DNA of 64,000 nt from Lonepinella sp051851555 (GTDB taxonomy: Bacteria > Pseudomonadota > Gammaproteobacteria > Enterobacterales > Pasteurellaceae), in NCBI RefSeq assembly GCF_051851555.1, contig NZ_JBPDVH010000001.1:1-64000 (forward strand), in the 5' to 3' direction. This document shows, in pieces, positions 43,265 through 52,520 of this stretch (positions are counted from its first letter, which is position 1; every line of letters starts with the position of its first letter). The notes below the pieces were generated by a model. The model saw only the letters and a program-made list of their open reading frames with translations, searched no databases and was not told the origin of the DNA. Made by a program: the position numbers and the translations under genes.

Positions 43265-44434
43265 TTAACGTTCGTAAATAATTTCGACGCCCTCATCATC
43301 TTCTTCTGACCAATCGTCCCAGAAGTCATCATCACTCTCTTCTGCAGTCTCCAAGGCTTGTTGATGATAATCATCCCATTTGAATTTCACTTCCTCGGCT
43401 TGTGGATTTTCTTCTTCCACTTCTCTTGGGTTCGCCTCAATAAAATCCATGATTTCACGGGTGAGATCGGCCACATTTTTGCCCGTTGCGGCAGAAATCA
43501 AGAAATATTCTTCCTCATAACCCAGACGTTCGACAATATCCTTGGCTAATTGTTGAGCGTCCTCTGCCGACATGGTATCAATTTTATTAAACACCAACCA
43601 ACGAGGTTTTTCAGCTAATTTTTCGCTGTATTGAAATAATTCATTTTCAATAATCGCAATATTATCTGCGGGATCCGATTCATCAATCGGGGCAATATCC
43701 ACTAAATGCACCAACACTCGGCAACGTTCTAAATGCTTTAAGAAACGAATACCTAAACCCGCCCCCTCTGAGGCATTTTCAATTAAACCCGGAATATCCG
43801 CCACCACAAAGCTACGATCCGAACCGATACGAGCCACCCCTAGACTGGGCACTAACGTTGTAAAAGGATAGTCGGCCACTTTCGGTTTTGCTGCCGAAAT
43901 CGCACGGATAAAGGTAGATTTCCCCGCATTGGGTAAACCGAGCATACCCACATCCGCCAATAACATTAATTCCAGTTGCAAATCCCTTTTTTCCCCTGGT
44001 GTACCTAAGGTTTTTTGGCGAGGCGCACGGTTGACCGAGGATTTAAAACGGGTATTGCCCAAACCATGATAACCGCCTTTTGCCACCAACATTTTAGCGC
44101 CATTTTTGGTTAAGTCACCCAAGACTTCTTTCGTATCATTATCAATCGCTCGAGTGCCGACTGGCACACGCAATGTAATGTCTTTTCCTCGTTTTCCCGT
44201 ACAATCTGAACTACGTCCATTTTCGCCCCGTTCAGCGGCGAAACGTTTTTCAAAGCGGTAATCAATCAAGGTGTTGAGGTTTTCGTCGGCAATTAAATAC
44301 ACATCCCCGCCGTCACCGCCGTCACCACCGTCTGGCCCCCCTTTTGGGATAAACTTCTCACGGCGGAAACTGACGCAACCACTCCCGCCATCACCGGCCT
44401 CGACTCGAATTAAGGCTTCATCTATAAATTTCAT
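43265..44434 (-). CDS. obgE: GTPase ObgE/CgtA
   Basis: A 389-residue GTPase. The N-terminal Gly-rich Obg fold (GDGGSGCVSFRREKFIPKGGPDGGDGG) is followed by a G domain with P-loop GLPNAGKSTF, DIPGLIE and NKID. The C-terminal tail is strongly acidic. ObgE acts in late 50S ribosome assembly and stress response. It is the last gene of the conserved rplU-rpmA-EamA-obgE cluster. Confidence 0.96.
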   Translation of the reverse strand: MKFIDEALIRVEAGDGGSGCVSFRREKFIPKGGPDGGDGGDGGDVYLIADENLNTLIDYRFEKRFAAERGENGRSSDCTGKRGKDITLRVPVGTRAIDNDTKEVLGDLTKNGAKMLVAKGGYHGLGNTRFKSSVNRAPRQKTLGTPGEKRDLQLELMLLADVGMLGLPNAGKSTFIRAISAAKPKVADYPFTTLVPSLGVARIGSDRSFVVADIPGLIENASEGAGLGIRFLKHLERCRVLVHLVDIAPIDESDPADNIAIIENELFQYSEKLAEKPRWLVFNKIDTMSAEDAQQLAKDIVERLGYEEEYFLISAATGKNVADLTREIMDFIEANPREVEEENPQAEEVKFKWDDYHQQALETAEESDDDFWDDWSEEDDEGVEIIYER

Positions 44435-44459
44435 TCTTTTTCTCCATGACGATCAGCTA

Positions 44460-45383
44460 TTAAGCCGATTTTCGAAATAACTTATGTCCAATGGCGGCCA
44501 ACATGGCTCCGAAAACAGAGACGAAGGCACCAATATAACTCAATGTATTAAATTCAGGGTGGGCAAAATCTATCGGATCGATCCAATAAATTACGTGACT
44601 AAATAATAACGTAAAAAGTGGCCCCACGGTTACCACCACGCTGACTTTTGACACTTCCCATTGATTAAGCGCCTCGGCATAGGCGCCGTAGGCAATGGGC
44701 GTATTTAAACAGCAAAAAATAAAGCAACCCCAAGCAAAGGGGGTTAATTCTGCCACTTGCTGTGGCACGGACATAGGCATAAACACGCCAACACAGCCCA
44801 CGTACATTAACAATAAAATCTGTTGGGTGGTAAAAAATCGGATCAATATTTTCTGAGCCAACCCATATAGCACCCAAATCACCGCCGCACCGAAACTCAT
44901 CAACACCCCGATAGAATAAATATTGAGATGTAAAAACAAGGCAAAGCGATCATTAAAAAACAATCCTAATCCAAGGATCAACAAAATCAACCCAATTTTT
45001 TGATGTATCCCCAGTTTTTCTTTAAACAGAAAAATACCCACTAACATCATGCCGAAAGACGAAACAGGGCTAAACACTTGTGAAATCAAGGGTTCTACGT
45101 ATTTTAGTGAAGAATTATATAAAAAGAAATTCCCCGCCAACCCGATCACACCGAGTACAAACCAAGTGATGACTTGAGGATTAAATTGAGATAATTTAGG
45201 CAATTTCTTTTTCCAGCCCAACACCACCAATAACACGCTAGCCGCCACCAAGAAACGATAAAAAACAATGGTTTCCACACTGACAATGGTCGCCACTTTT
45301 TTCAAGGCAATGGGCAATGCCCCCCATGAAATGGCAGCCGTGAGTGCTAAAAAAAAGCCCAAAAGGGGATTTTGTGGCATCAT
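44460..45383 (-). CDS. EamA/DMT superfamily permease
   Basis: A 307-residue protein with ten membrane segments and duplicated EamA halves (AAISWGALPIALKK; AAVIWVLYGLAQK). DMT permeases export amino acids or other metabolites, but no substrate can be deduced. It lies between rpmA and obgE, as known in other Pasteurellaceae, 25 bases before obgE. A terminator between it and rpmA suggests a separate promoter or partial read-through. Confidence 0.87.
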   Translation of the reverse strand: MMPQNPLLGFFLALTAAISWGALPIALKKVATIVSVETIVFYRFLVAASVLLVVLGWKKKLPKLSQFNPQVITWFVLGVIGLAGNFFLYNSSLKYVEPLISQVFSPVSSFGMMLVGIFLFKEKLGIHQKIGLILLILGLGLFFNDRFALFLHLNIYSIGVLMSFGAAVIWVLYGLAQKILIRFFTTQQILLLMYVGCVGVFMPMSVPQQVAELTPFAWGCFIFCCLNTPIAYGAYAEALNQWEVSKVSVVVTVGPLFTLLFSHVIYWIDPIDFAHPEFNTLSYIGAFVSVFGAMLAAIGHKLFRKSA

Positions 45384-45446
45384 CTTTCCTTGTAGATTAG
45401 GATCTGTTAAATCTACTATAACATGAAATAAGGTAAAAAATACAAA

Positions 45447-45478
45447 AACGCCCCACTAGATAACTTAGTGAGGCGTTT
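45447..45478 (-). terminator. rpmA terminator
   Basis: On the minus strand AAACGCCTCACTAAG and CTAGTGGGGCGTTTT pair with one or two mismatches around a short loop, then TTTTG. It separates the ribosomal protein genes from the EamA permease. Confidence 0.8.
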
Positions 45479-45499
45479 CAATTCGGTTAATCGTGTAAA

Positions 45500-45757
45500 T
45501 TATTCAGCGACAATACTTACGTATTTACGGCTTTTATCGCCTTTCACTTCAAATTTCACTTTACCATCAGCGGTTGCAAATAAAGTGTGGTCTTTACCCA
45601 TACCGACATTTGAACCTGCGTGGAATTTGGTACCACGTTGACGAACGATAATGCTACCTGCTAATACAGATTCACCGCCAAAACGTTTTACACCAAGGCG
45701 TTTAGCTTCAGAATCACGACCGTTACGAGTTGAACCACCAGCTTTTTTAGTTGCCAT
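45500..45757 (-). CDS. rpmA: Ribosomal protein bL27
   Basis: An 85-residue L27 with the N-terminal MATKKAGGSTRNGRDSEAKRLGVKRFGGE that reaches the peptidyl-transferase centre. No extra N-terminal cleaved sequence is present. It follows rplU after 20 bases with GGAG just before the ATG. Confidence 0.98.
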   Translation of the reverse strand: MATKKAGGSTRNGRDSEAKRLGVKRFGGESVLAGSIIVRQRGTKFHAGSNVGMGKDHTLFATADGKVKFEVKGDKSRKYVSIVAE

Positions 45758-45777
45758 CTTCTATAACTCCTCTGAAA

Positions 45778-46089
45778 TTATGCTGAAATCCCAGTGATTT
45801 TCACTTCGGTGAACCACTGACGATGACCTTGTTGTTTACGGCTGTGTTTACGACGACGGAACTTAACGATTTTAATTTTATCGCCACGACCTTGCGCTAC
45901 AACTTCAGCCACTACTTTCGCTCCAGTCACAACTGGGGCACCAATTTTAATATCTTCGCCATTAACGACCATTAACACTGAATCAAACTCAACATTTGAG
46001 CCGACTTCAAGTTCAAGTTTTTCTAAACGAACAACTTGACCTTCGCTTACTCGGTGTTGTTTGCCGCCACTTTGGAAAACTGCGTACAT
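45778..46089 (-). CDS. rplU: Ribosomal protein bL21
   Basis: A 103-residue L21 (MYAVFQSGGKQHRVSEGQVVRLEKL...) with the conserved KFRRRKHSRKQQGHRQ C-terminal block that binds 23S rRNA. It is first of the rplU-rpmA unit and has a good sigma-70 promoter 78 bases upstream. Confidence 0.98.
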   Translation of the reverse strand: MYAVFQSGGKQHRVSEGQVVRLEKLELEVGSNVEFDSVLMVVNGEDIKIGAPVVTGAKVVAEVVAQGRGDKIKIVKFRRRKHSRKQQGHRQWFTEVKITGISA

Positions 46090-46166
46090 AAATACTCCGC
46101 TAAATTTGTGCTGAATAATGTTTTAGTTCATTTTTAGCACATCAAAATCATATAAATAGGTCGCAA

Positions 46167-46195
46167 ATTCTACGGAAAATTCATCAAAATGGCAA
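46167..46195 (-). promoter_or_regulatory. rplU promoter
   Basis: On the minus strand -35 TTGCCA (46195-46190) and -10 TAGAAT (46172-46167) are spaced by exactly 17 bases, predicting a start near 46160 and a 70-base leader before rplU. Confidence 0.7.
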
Positions 46196-46317
46196 GCGTT
46201 AATTTGCAATAAAATAAAAAAAGTCGAAATTATGCGAATTTTGCGACGGTTTTATTTTAGTAATCCCAAAAAATCAGGTAAAATCAACCGCACTTTTGGT
46301 TAAAAATAAACAATATT

Positions 46318-47304
46318 ATGCAAAACAATTTAATGGATCAACAAGCTATCCAAGCATTGATTGAAGCGGATATGCAGAAAGTCAATGAAGAAATTTTGGC
46401 TCAGCTTAATTCTGACGTGCCCTTGGTGAATCAGCTCGGCTTTTATATTATTCAAGGCGGTGGCAAACGCATTCGTCCGACCATTGCCCTGTTGGCAGCG
46501 AAAGCCGTGAATTATCAAGGCGATCAAATGCCCACCAGTGCAGCCTTTATTGAATTTATTCACACCGCCAGTCTGTTGCACGATGATGTAGTAGATGAAT
46601 CTGAGCTACGCCGTGGCAAGCCGACAGCGAACGCTGAGTTTGGCAATGCAGCAGCCGTCTTAGTGGGCGATTTTATCTATACTCGTGCCTTTCAATTAAT
46701 GGCAAAATTAAATTCATTAAAAATGTTACGAATCATGTCCGATGCCACCAATGTACTGGCCGAGGGCGAAGTGCAACAATTAATGAATGTGCATAATCCG
46801 GATACTTCAGAAGAAGATTACATGAAAGTGATCTACCGCAAAACCGCACGCTTATTTGAAGTATCAGCTCAGGCGGCAGCGGTATTGGCGAATGCAAACG
46901 AAGAAATTGAACGAGGCTTACAGCTTTACGGTCGCTATGTTGGCACCGCATTTCAGTTGGTAGATGATGTGTTGGATTACAGTGCGAATGCTGTGGCGTT
47001 GGGCAAAAATGTCGGTGATGATTTAGCCGAGGGCAAGCCAACATTGCCATTGTTACACGCCATGCAACAAGGCAAAGCAAGCCAACGTGAACTGATCCGC
47101 AACGCCATTTTACAAGGCGGTCAGCGTGAAATTATTGATGACGTATTGGCGATTATGGCGGAACATAAATCCTTAGATCATGCCATGGCACGAGCTAAAC
47201 AAGAGGCGCAAAATGCCGTAGATGCCATTGCCGTATTGCCTGATAGTATTTACAAACAAGCCTTGATTTCCTTGGCTTATTTATCTGTGGACAGAAGTTA
47301 TTAA
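46318..47304 (+). CDS. ispB: Octaprenyl diphosphate synthase
   Basis: A 328-residue trans-prenyltransferase. The first aspartate-rich motif is LLHDDVVDESELRRGKPT and the second is QLVDDVLDYSA; GGKRIRP binds the allylic substrate. IspB makes the side chain of quinones. It is divergent from rplU, a widely conserved arrangement. A second in-frame ATG at 46333 is possible. Confidence 0.94.
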   Translation: MQNNLMDQQAIQALIEADMQKVNEEILAQLNSDVPLVNQLGFYIIQGGGKRIRPTIALLAAKAVNYQGDQMPTSAAFIEFIHTASLLHDDVVDESELRRGKPTANAEFGNAAAVLVGDFIYTRAFQLMAKLNSLKMLRIMSDATNVLAEGEVQQLMNVHNPDTSEEDYMKVIYRKTARLFEVSAQAAAVLANANEEIERGLQLYGRYVGTAFQLVDDVLDYSANAVALGKNVGDDLAEGKPTLPLLHAMQQGKASQRELIRNAILQGGQREIIDDVLAIMAEHKSLDHAMARAKQEAQNAVDAIAVLPDSIYKQALISLAYLSVDRSY

Positions 47305-47305
47305 T

Positions 47306-48031
47306 ATGGAAAATAATCAAATTCACTTTGAACCGAAACAAAGAAAACGTAAAGAACGCAAGGATCCCAACGCCCCTTTCGTTCGCCCGAAATTAGACTT
47401 GCCAAATGGCCACAATAAATTGTTATTACATTCTTGCTGTGCCCCTTGTTCAGGCGAAGTCATGGAGGCGATTTTAGCCTCGGGCATTGAATTTACCATT
47501 TATTTTTACAACCCCAATATTCATCCATTGAAAGAATATATGATCCGTAAAGAAGAAAATATTCGCTTTGCAGAAAAACATAACATTCCTTTTATTGACG
47601 TGGATGACGACTACGAAAACGACCGTAAAACGTGGTTTAAAAAAGCCGAGGGCATGGAATGGGAACCCGAACGTGGCATTCGTTGCACAATGTGCTTTGA
47701 CATGCGTTTTGAAAAAGCCGCACAATATGCCCACGAAAATGGGTTTCCTGTATTCACCAGTTGCTTAGGCATTTCTCGCTGGAAAGACATGAACCAAATC
47801 AACGACTGTGGCCACCGTGCCGCCAGTCATTATGATGACGTGGTTTATTGGGATTACAACTGGCGAAAAGGCGGCGGCTCGGCCCGTATGATTGAAATCA
47901 GCAAACGTGAACGTTTCTATCAACAAGAATATTGCGGCTGCGTGTATTCCTTGCGTGACAGCAACAAATGGCGACTAGAAACAGGCCGTGAACGAATTGA
48001 GATTGGGAAGTTGTATTATTCGGCGGATTAA
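47306..48031 (+). CDS. queH: Epoxyqueuosine reductase QueH
   Basis: A 241-residue QueH (DUF208) protein. The conserved cysteines are in LLHSCCAPCSGEV, IRCTMCFDMRFEKA and EYCGCVYSLRD, which bind an Fe-S cluster. QueH reduces epoxyqueuosine to queuosine in tRNA, replacing QueG in many bacteria. It starts one base after the ispB stop, so the two form an operon. Confidence 0.93.
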   Translation: MENNQIHFEPKQRKRKERKDPNAPFVRPKLDLPNGHNKLLLHSCCAPCSGEVMEAILASGIEFTIYFYNPNIHPLKEYMIRKEENIRFAEKHNIPFIDVDDDYENDRKTWFKKAEGMEWEPERGIRCTMCFDMRFEKAAQYAHENGFPVFTSCLGISRWKDMNQINDCGHRAASHYDDVVYWDYNWRKGGGSARMIEISKRERFYQQEYCGCVYSLRDSNKWRLETGRERIEIGKLYYSAD

Positions 48032-48048
48032 AAATTCAAAAAGTCTTA

Positions 48049-48083
48049 AAAAAGCACCGCAGTTTAGGCCTAAATTGCGGTGC
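48049..48083. terminator. Terminator between queH and mpl
   Basis: GCACCGCA and TGCGGTGC pair, extended by AGTTTAGG/CCTAAATT, and are followed by TTTTTG. The arms are near-copies of the uptake signal (one base off), showing again an uptake-signal-derived terminator. Confidence 0.85.
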
Positions 48084-48110
48084 TTTTTGTACTATTTTTA
48101 TTTAGCGATT

Positions 48111-49475
48111 TTACTTCGCCAACCCATCCAACAATTTCTGATGAATCCCACCAAAACTACCATTAGACATCACTAAAATATGATCAGTCGGTTGGGCTTC
48201 TGCCACCACAAACTCCACCAGTTTATCCACATTGGCAGCCCATTTAACAGGTTGAACACAATCGGCGGCAATTTCGGCCACTTCCCAAGGAATATTATCC
48301 GGTTGCAGTAAAAACACATTATCTGCTCGCACTAAAGCAGGGGCAATTTCATCTTTATGATGTCCCATTTTCATGGTGTTGGAACGAGGTTCTAGCACGG
48401 CTAAGATTCGTACGCCACCGCCGACTTTGTCACGAAGTGCGGTCAACGTGGCTTGAATTTCTGTTGGGTGATGGGCAAAATCATCATAAACCGTGACGCC
48501 ATTTACGGTGCCTTTCACTTCTAAACGGCGTTTGGCATTCACAAAGGAACTCAAGGCTTGGGCTGCATTTTGCACTGAAATGCCGGCATGATGTGCTGCC
48601 GCAATGGCCATTAAGGCGTTGTGCATATTGTGTTGACCCACAATGTTCCATTGCACTTCGGCCGCTTTTTCGCCTTTATGAAACACGGCAAAATGGGTAC
48701 TGTCATGGCTAATGCGTTCAGCGTGCCATTCTTGATCTTTGCCTAAAAATTGTTGTGCGGACCAACAACCCATGTCTAAAGTTTCTTTCACACTTTGTTC
48801 TTCCGCCACCGAAAGCACTAAGCCAGATTGTGGCATCGTACGAATCATATGGTGAAATTGGCGTTGAATCGCCTGTAAATCATCAAAAATATCCGCATGA
48901 TCGAAACCGATATTGTTGATAATTAAGGTTTTTGGGTTGTAATGGACAAATTTAGAACGTTTATCAAAAAAGGCCGTATCATATTCATCTGCCTCAATCA
49001 CAAAATAAGGGCTATCAGTAAAACGTGCAGAAACACCAAAATTACCCGCAATGCCGCCAATTAAAAAACCTGGATTTAAGCCATTTTGCTCTAAAATCCA
49101 AGTTAACATGCCTGTGGTGGTGGTTTTGCCGTGCGTACCTGAAACCGCAAACACCCAACGGTTACGCAATAAATGATCATGCAACCATTGCGGTCCTGAC
49201 ATAAATGGCAGTTGATTTTCTAACACATACTCGACACAAGGGTTGCCACGTTTCATGGCATTGCCCACAATCACCATATCGGGAGCCGGTTGCAGTTGAG
49301 AAATCTCAAAATGGGGAATAATGTCAATGCCACTTTGCTCTAAAAACGTGGACATAGGCGGATACACATTGGTATCTGAACCGGTGACATGATAGCCCAT
49401 TTGTTTGGCAATCATGGCGACACCGCCCATAAAAGTACCACACACGCCTAAAATATGAATATGTTGTTTTGTCAT
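48111..49475 (-). CDS. mpl: UDP-N-acetylmuramate:tripeptide ligase Mpl
   Basis: The ATG at 49475 (MTKQHIHILGVCGTFMGG) gives 454 residues. This Mur-ligase relative has the ATP-binding GTHGKTTTTGML, the central VIEADEYDTAFFDKRSK, and the AHHPTEI C-terminal site. Mpl recycles murein tripeptide onto UDP-MurNAc. The open frame extends to 49556, but that part has no homology signal. It is divergent from fbp with a CRP-like site between. Confidence 0.95.
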   Translation of the reverse strand: MTKQHIHILGVCGTFMGGVAMIAKQMGYHVTGSDTNVYPPMSTFLEQSGIDIIPHFEISQLQPAPDMVIVGNAMKRGNPCVEYVLENQLPFMSGPQWLHDHLLRNRWVFAVSGTHGKTTTTGMLTWILEQNGLNPGFLIGGIAGNFGVSARFTDSPYFVIEADEYDTAFFDKRSKFVHYNPKTLIINNIGFDHADIFDDLQAIQRQFHHMIRTMPQSGLVLSVAEEQSVKETLDMGCWSAQQFLGKDQEWHAERISHDSTHFAVFHKGEKAAEVQWNIVGQHNMHNALMAIAAAHHAGISVQNAAQALSSFVNAKRRLEVKGTVNGVTVYDDFAHHPTEIQATLTALRDKVGGGVRILAVLEPRSNTMKMGHHKDEIAPALVRADNVFLLQPDNIPWEVAEIAADCVQPVKWAANVDKLVEFVVAEAQPTDHILVMSNGSFGGIHQKLLDGLAK

Positions 49476-49522
49476 TTTTTGCTCTTTAATCTGATTGAAA
49501 ATAGACAAATAAGACAAAAATT

Positions 49523-49538
49523 TGTGCGTTAGATCACA
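49523..49538. promoter_or_regulatory. CRP-like site between mpl and fbp
   Basis: TGTGC-GTTAGA-TCACA matches the CRP consensus at nine of ten bases. It lies 48 bases upstream of mpl and 130 upstream of fbp. Control of the gluconeogenic fbp by CRP is the more natural reading. Confidence 0.6.
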
Positions 49539-49666
49539 TATTTGAATATTTGTCATGTTGATAAAACTGGAATGTTGCTATCATAATCCAACAGGGTGGT
49601 TTCGTCTATAAACTGCGGTGAAAAATCACTAACTTTTCTTTCTACTATTAAAATGAGATGCTAATT

Positions 49667-50677
49667 ATGAAAACCTTAGATGCGTTTATTATTGAAAAAC
49701 AAGCCGAATACCCGAATGCCAAAGGGGCGTTATCGGGTATTCTTTCTTCCATTCGTTTAGTGGCCAAAGTGATTCACCGTGACATTAATCGAGCTGGCTT
49801 AACCAATGATATTTTAGGTTATGCGGGCAACCAAAATGTGCAAGGTGAAAGCCAAATGAAACTGGACGTGATTGCCAATGACACCTTTAAACATGCCTTA
49901 ATGGCGCGTGAAGATGTGGCCGGTTTTGCCTCCGAAGAAGAAGATGAAATCGTGGCTTTTGACACCGAACGTGGGCGTAATGCACGTTATGTGATTTTAA
50001 CCGATCCGCTGGACGGTTCATCTAATATTGATGTGAATGTGTCAGTGGGGACGATTTTCTCTATTTATCGCCGTGTGACTCCACTAGGGACACCTGTTAC
50101 CTTGGAGGACTTTATGCAACCAGGGAATAAACAAGTGGCCTCGGGGTATGTGGTCTATGGCTCCTCGACGATGTTAGTCTATACGACGGGCAACGGCGTA
50201 AATGGCTTTACTTATGACCCAACCTTAGGGGAATTCTGCCTATCCCACGAAAACTTCCAAATGCCACATTCAGGCAAAATTTACTCCATTAACGAGGGCC
50301 AATATCTCAAATTCCCACAAGGGGTGAAAAAATACATCAAATATTGCCAAGAAGAAGATCCTGCCACACAACGCCCTTATGCCTCACGTTATATCGGTTC
50401 ATTGGTATCGGATTTCCACCGTAATATGTTAAAAGGTGGCATTTATATTTATCCAAGTGCAACCAATTATCCAAACGGCAAACTTCGCCTACTTTATGAG
50501 GGTAACCCAATGGCATTCTTAGCCGAACAAGCCGGCGGATTAGCCAGTGACGGTTATGGTCGGATCCTAGATATTCAACCAAATGAACTGCACCAACGTG
50601 TACCGTTATTTATCGGTTCAAAAAACATGGTGGAAAAAGCCCAAGAGTTTATGGCGGAATATAAAGACGCAGAATAA
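49667..50677 (+). CDS. fbp: Fructose-1,6-bisphosphatase class 1
   Basis: The ATG at 49667 (MKTLDAFIIEKQAEYPNAKG) is favoured over 49658, giving 336 residues. The metal-binding signature LTDPLDGSSNIDVNVSVGTIFSIY and FASEEEDE are intact, as is EQAGGLASDG near the C-terminus. It hydrolyses fructose 1,6-bisphosphate in gluconeogenesis. A perfect 12-bp stem-loop follows. Confidence 0.96.
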   Translation: MKTLDAFIIEKQAEYPNAKGALSGILSSIRLVAKVIHRDINRAGLTNDILGYAGNQNVQGESQMKLDVIANDTFKHALMAREDVAGFASEEEDEIVAFDTERGRNARYVILTDPLDGSSNIDVNVSVGTIFSIYRRVTPLGTPVTLEDFMQPGNKQVASGYVVYGSSTMLVYTTGNGVNGFTYDPTLGEFCLSHENFQMPHSGKIYSINEGQYLKFPQGVKKYIKYCQEEDPATQRPYASRYIGSLVSDFHRNMLKGGIYIYPSATNYPNGKLRLLYEGNPMAFLAEQAGGLASDGYGRILDIQPNELHQRVPLFIGSKNMVEKAQEFMAEYKDAE

Positions 50678-50702
50678 GCCGATTAAAACCTGATTTTTAC
50701 GC

Positions 50703-50737
50703 AAATTTGTGGCATAATTGCCACAAATTTTTTTTTA
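50703..50737 (+). terminator. fbp terminator (perfect 12-bp stem)
   Basis: AAATTTGTGGCA and TGCCACAAATTT flank a 4-base TAAT loop and are followed by seven T residues. It ends 18 bases before the gloA start. It may also act as an operator, but the T run favours a terminator. Confidence 0.88.
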
Positions 50738-50754
50738 GTAGAAAGGAAAAAATC

Positions 50755-51162
50755 ATGCGAATTTTACACACCATGTTACGTGTCGGTAACTTAGAGCGTT
50801 CCATTAAATTTTATCAAGACGTATTAGGCATGCGTTTGTTACGCACCAGCGAAAATCCCGAATACAAATATTCCCTTGCCTTTTTAGGTTATGCAGACGA
50901 GGACGAATCAGCCGTGATTGAATTAACCTACAACTGGGGCGTGGAACAATACGAACTCGGCACCGCTTATGGGCATATTGCTATCGGTGTTGATGATATT
51001 TATGCCACTTGTGAGGCTGTGAAAGCCGTTGGAGGCAATGTCACTCGTGAACCAGGTCCTGTCAAAGGTGGCACCACGGTTATTGCTTTTGTGGAAGATC
51101 CAGACGGTTACAAAATCGAATTTATCGAAAATAAACAAGCAAAATCGGCCTTAGGCAATTAA
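50755..51162 (+). CDS. gloA: Lactoylglutathione lyase (glyoxalase I)
   Basis: The start is the ATG at 50755 behind AAAGGAAAA, giving 135 residues. Metal ligands are visible: His5 (MRILHTMLRVGNLERS), a Glu in AVIELTYNWG, His in YGHIAIGVDD and Glu in KIEFIENK. GloA turns methylglyoxal-glutathione hemithioacetal into lactoylglutathione, a detoxification step. It is of the short, nickel-type bacterial form. Confidence 0.95.
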   Translation: MRILHTMLRVGNLERSIKFYQDVLGMRLLRTSENPEYKYSLAFLGYADEDESAVIELTYNWGVEQYELGTAYGHIAIGVDDIYATCEAVKAVGGNVTREPGPVKGGTTVIAFVEDPDGYKIEFIENKQAKSALGN

Positions 51163-51202
51163 CCCTCACCCTAGCCCTCTCCCAGAGGGAGAGGGGACTT
51201 TT
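51163..51202. repeat. REP-like palindromic element
   Basis: CCCTCACCCTAGCCCTCTCC is followed by an exact 9-bp hairpin, CCCTCTCCC-AGA-GGGAGAGGG (51175-51195). This phrase closely resembles short REP/BIME-type palindromes widespread in gamma-proteobacteria. It fills most of the gap between gloA and rnt and may also serve as a terminator for gloA. Confidence 0.75.
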
Positions 51203-51217
51203 GGTGACTTATTATTT

Positions 51218-51895
51218 ATGACAGAAGAAAATAAAATCCCTGATTATCACTTACTGAAAAATCGTTTTCGTGGTTATTACCCAGTGATTATTGACGTGGA
51301 AACGGCTGGGCTGAATTGTCAGACGGATGCGTTGTTAGAATTGGCGGCGATTACCTTAAAAATGAATGATCAAGGTTTGCTCGAAATGGATCAAACCTAT
51401 CATTGCCATATTAAGCCTTTTCATAATGCGAATATTAATCCTGAATCCATGAAAATCAATGGTATTGATTTAGATAATCCGCTCCGTCAGGCGGTGGCGG
51501 TTTCAGAATTAGATGCTATTACAGGCCTGTTCCAACTTGTGCGTCGTGGACAAAAAGATGCCGATTGTCAGCGTTCGATTATCGTGGCACATAATGCGGC
51601 CTTTGATCAGGGATTTATCATGGCGGCAGCGGAAAGAACAGGGGTCAAACGTAATCCGTTTCATCCTTTTAGTACCATGGATACGGCCAGTTTAAGCGGA
51701 TTAATGTTCGGTCAAACCGTGTTAGTGAAAGCCTGTCAAGTAGCCAAGATCCCCTTTGATAACAAACAAGCCCATTCTGCCTTATACGATACTGAACGTA
51801 CCGCAGAATTATTTTGTTATATGGTGAACCACCTTAAACAACTGGGTGGATTTCCGCATATTGTCAACGCCAATATGGCCGACAACCCAAAATAA
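51218..51895 (+). CDS. rnt: Ribonuclease T
   Basis: A 225-residue DEDD exonuclease. Catalytic motifs are IIDVETAGLN (Exo I), AHNAAFDQGF (Exo II) and HSALYDTERTAELF (Exo III, DEDDh). RNase T trims 3' ends of tRNAs and other stable RNAs. The ribosome site is weak. It converges on yajQ with a degenerate uptake-signal hairpin between. Confidence 0.95.
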   Translation: MTEENKIPDYHLLKNRFRGYYPVIIDVETAGLNCQTDALLELAAITLKMNDQGLLEMDQTYHCHIKPFHNANINPESMKINGIDLDNPLRQAVAVSELDAITGLFQLVRRGQKDADCQRSIIVAHNAAFDQGFIMAAAERTGVKRNPFHPFSTMDTASLSGLMFGQTVLVKACQVAKIPFDNKQAHSALYDTERTAELFCYMVNHLKQLGGFPHIVNANMADNPK

Positions 51896-51940
51896 CAAGC
51901 AGTAATAGCCAATATTCCTATATTAAATTCAATATCACAT

Positions 51941-51985
51941 AAAAAGTGTGGCCTAAAAATTCAAATTTTTTCACCGCACTTTCTT
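51941..51985. terminator. Imperfect uptake-signal hairpin between rnt and yajQ
   Basis: AAAAAGTGTGG (51941-51951) can pair with CCGCACTTTC downstream, a correct uptake signal facing a one-mismatch copy. It sits between two convergent genes and probably ends both. Confidence 0.55.
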
Positions 51986-52017
51986 TTACTCATCTCGTTT
52001 AGTAAAAAACAAGCGGC

Positions 52018-52509
52018 TTAATCTCGGAAATTATTAAACTGGAACGGTTGTCCTAGCTCGGCCCCTTTGACTAATTGAATGGCAGATTGTAAATCATCAC
52101 GAGATTTTCCGGTAACACGCACTTGTTCGCCCTGAATTTGGGTTTGTACTTTGATTTTGCTGTCTTTGATTAATTTCACCAGTTTCTTCGCCATGTCGGT
52201 TTCGATACCTTGTTTTAATTTAATCTCTTTGGAATACAATTTGCCGTGGTGTTCGCTTTCCGCCGGAACGTCCAAAGACGTACTGTCAATATCTCGTTTC
52301 ACGCAAGAACCGATAAGAATTTCTAACAACTGTTCCAGTTGGAAATCCGATTCTGAGGTAATTTTGATACTTTCGTTTTTTTCATTGAGTTCAATAACGG
52401 CCTCTACACCACGAAAATCATAGCGTGAGCTTAATACACGGTTGGCATTTTCTACCGCATTACGCACTTCGTGCATAGTGAGTTCAGATACAATATCAAA
52501 TGATGGCAT
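52018..52509 (-). CDS. yajQ: YajQ family nucleotide-binding protein
   Basis: A 163-residue protein of the YajQ (UPF0234) family, starting MPSFDIVSELTMHEVRNAVENA and with the SSRYDFRGVEA block. Two ferredoxin-like halves are expected. Relatives bind nucleotides, and some bind cyclic-di-GMP. It follows serB after eleven bases in the same direction, so the two form an operon. Confidence 0.93.
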   Translation of the reverse strand: MPSFDIVSELTMHEVRNAVENANRVLSSRYDFRGVEAVIELNEKNESIKITSESDFQLEQLLEILIGSCVKRDIDSTSLDVPAESEHHGKLYSKEIKLKQGIETDMAKKLVKLIKDSKIKVQTQIQGEQVRVTGKSRDDLQSAIQLVKGAELGQPFQFNNFRD

Positions 52510-52520
52510 TTTTTATTCTC

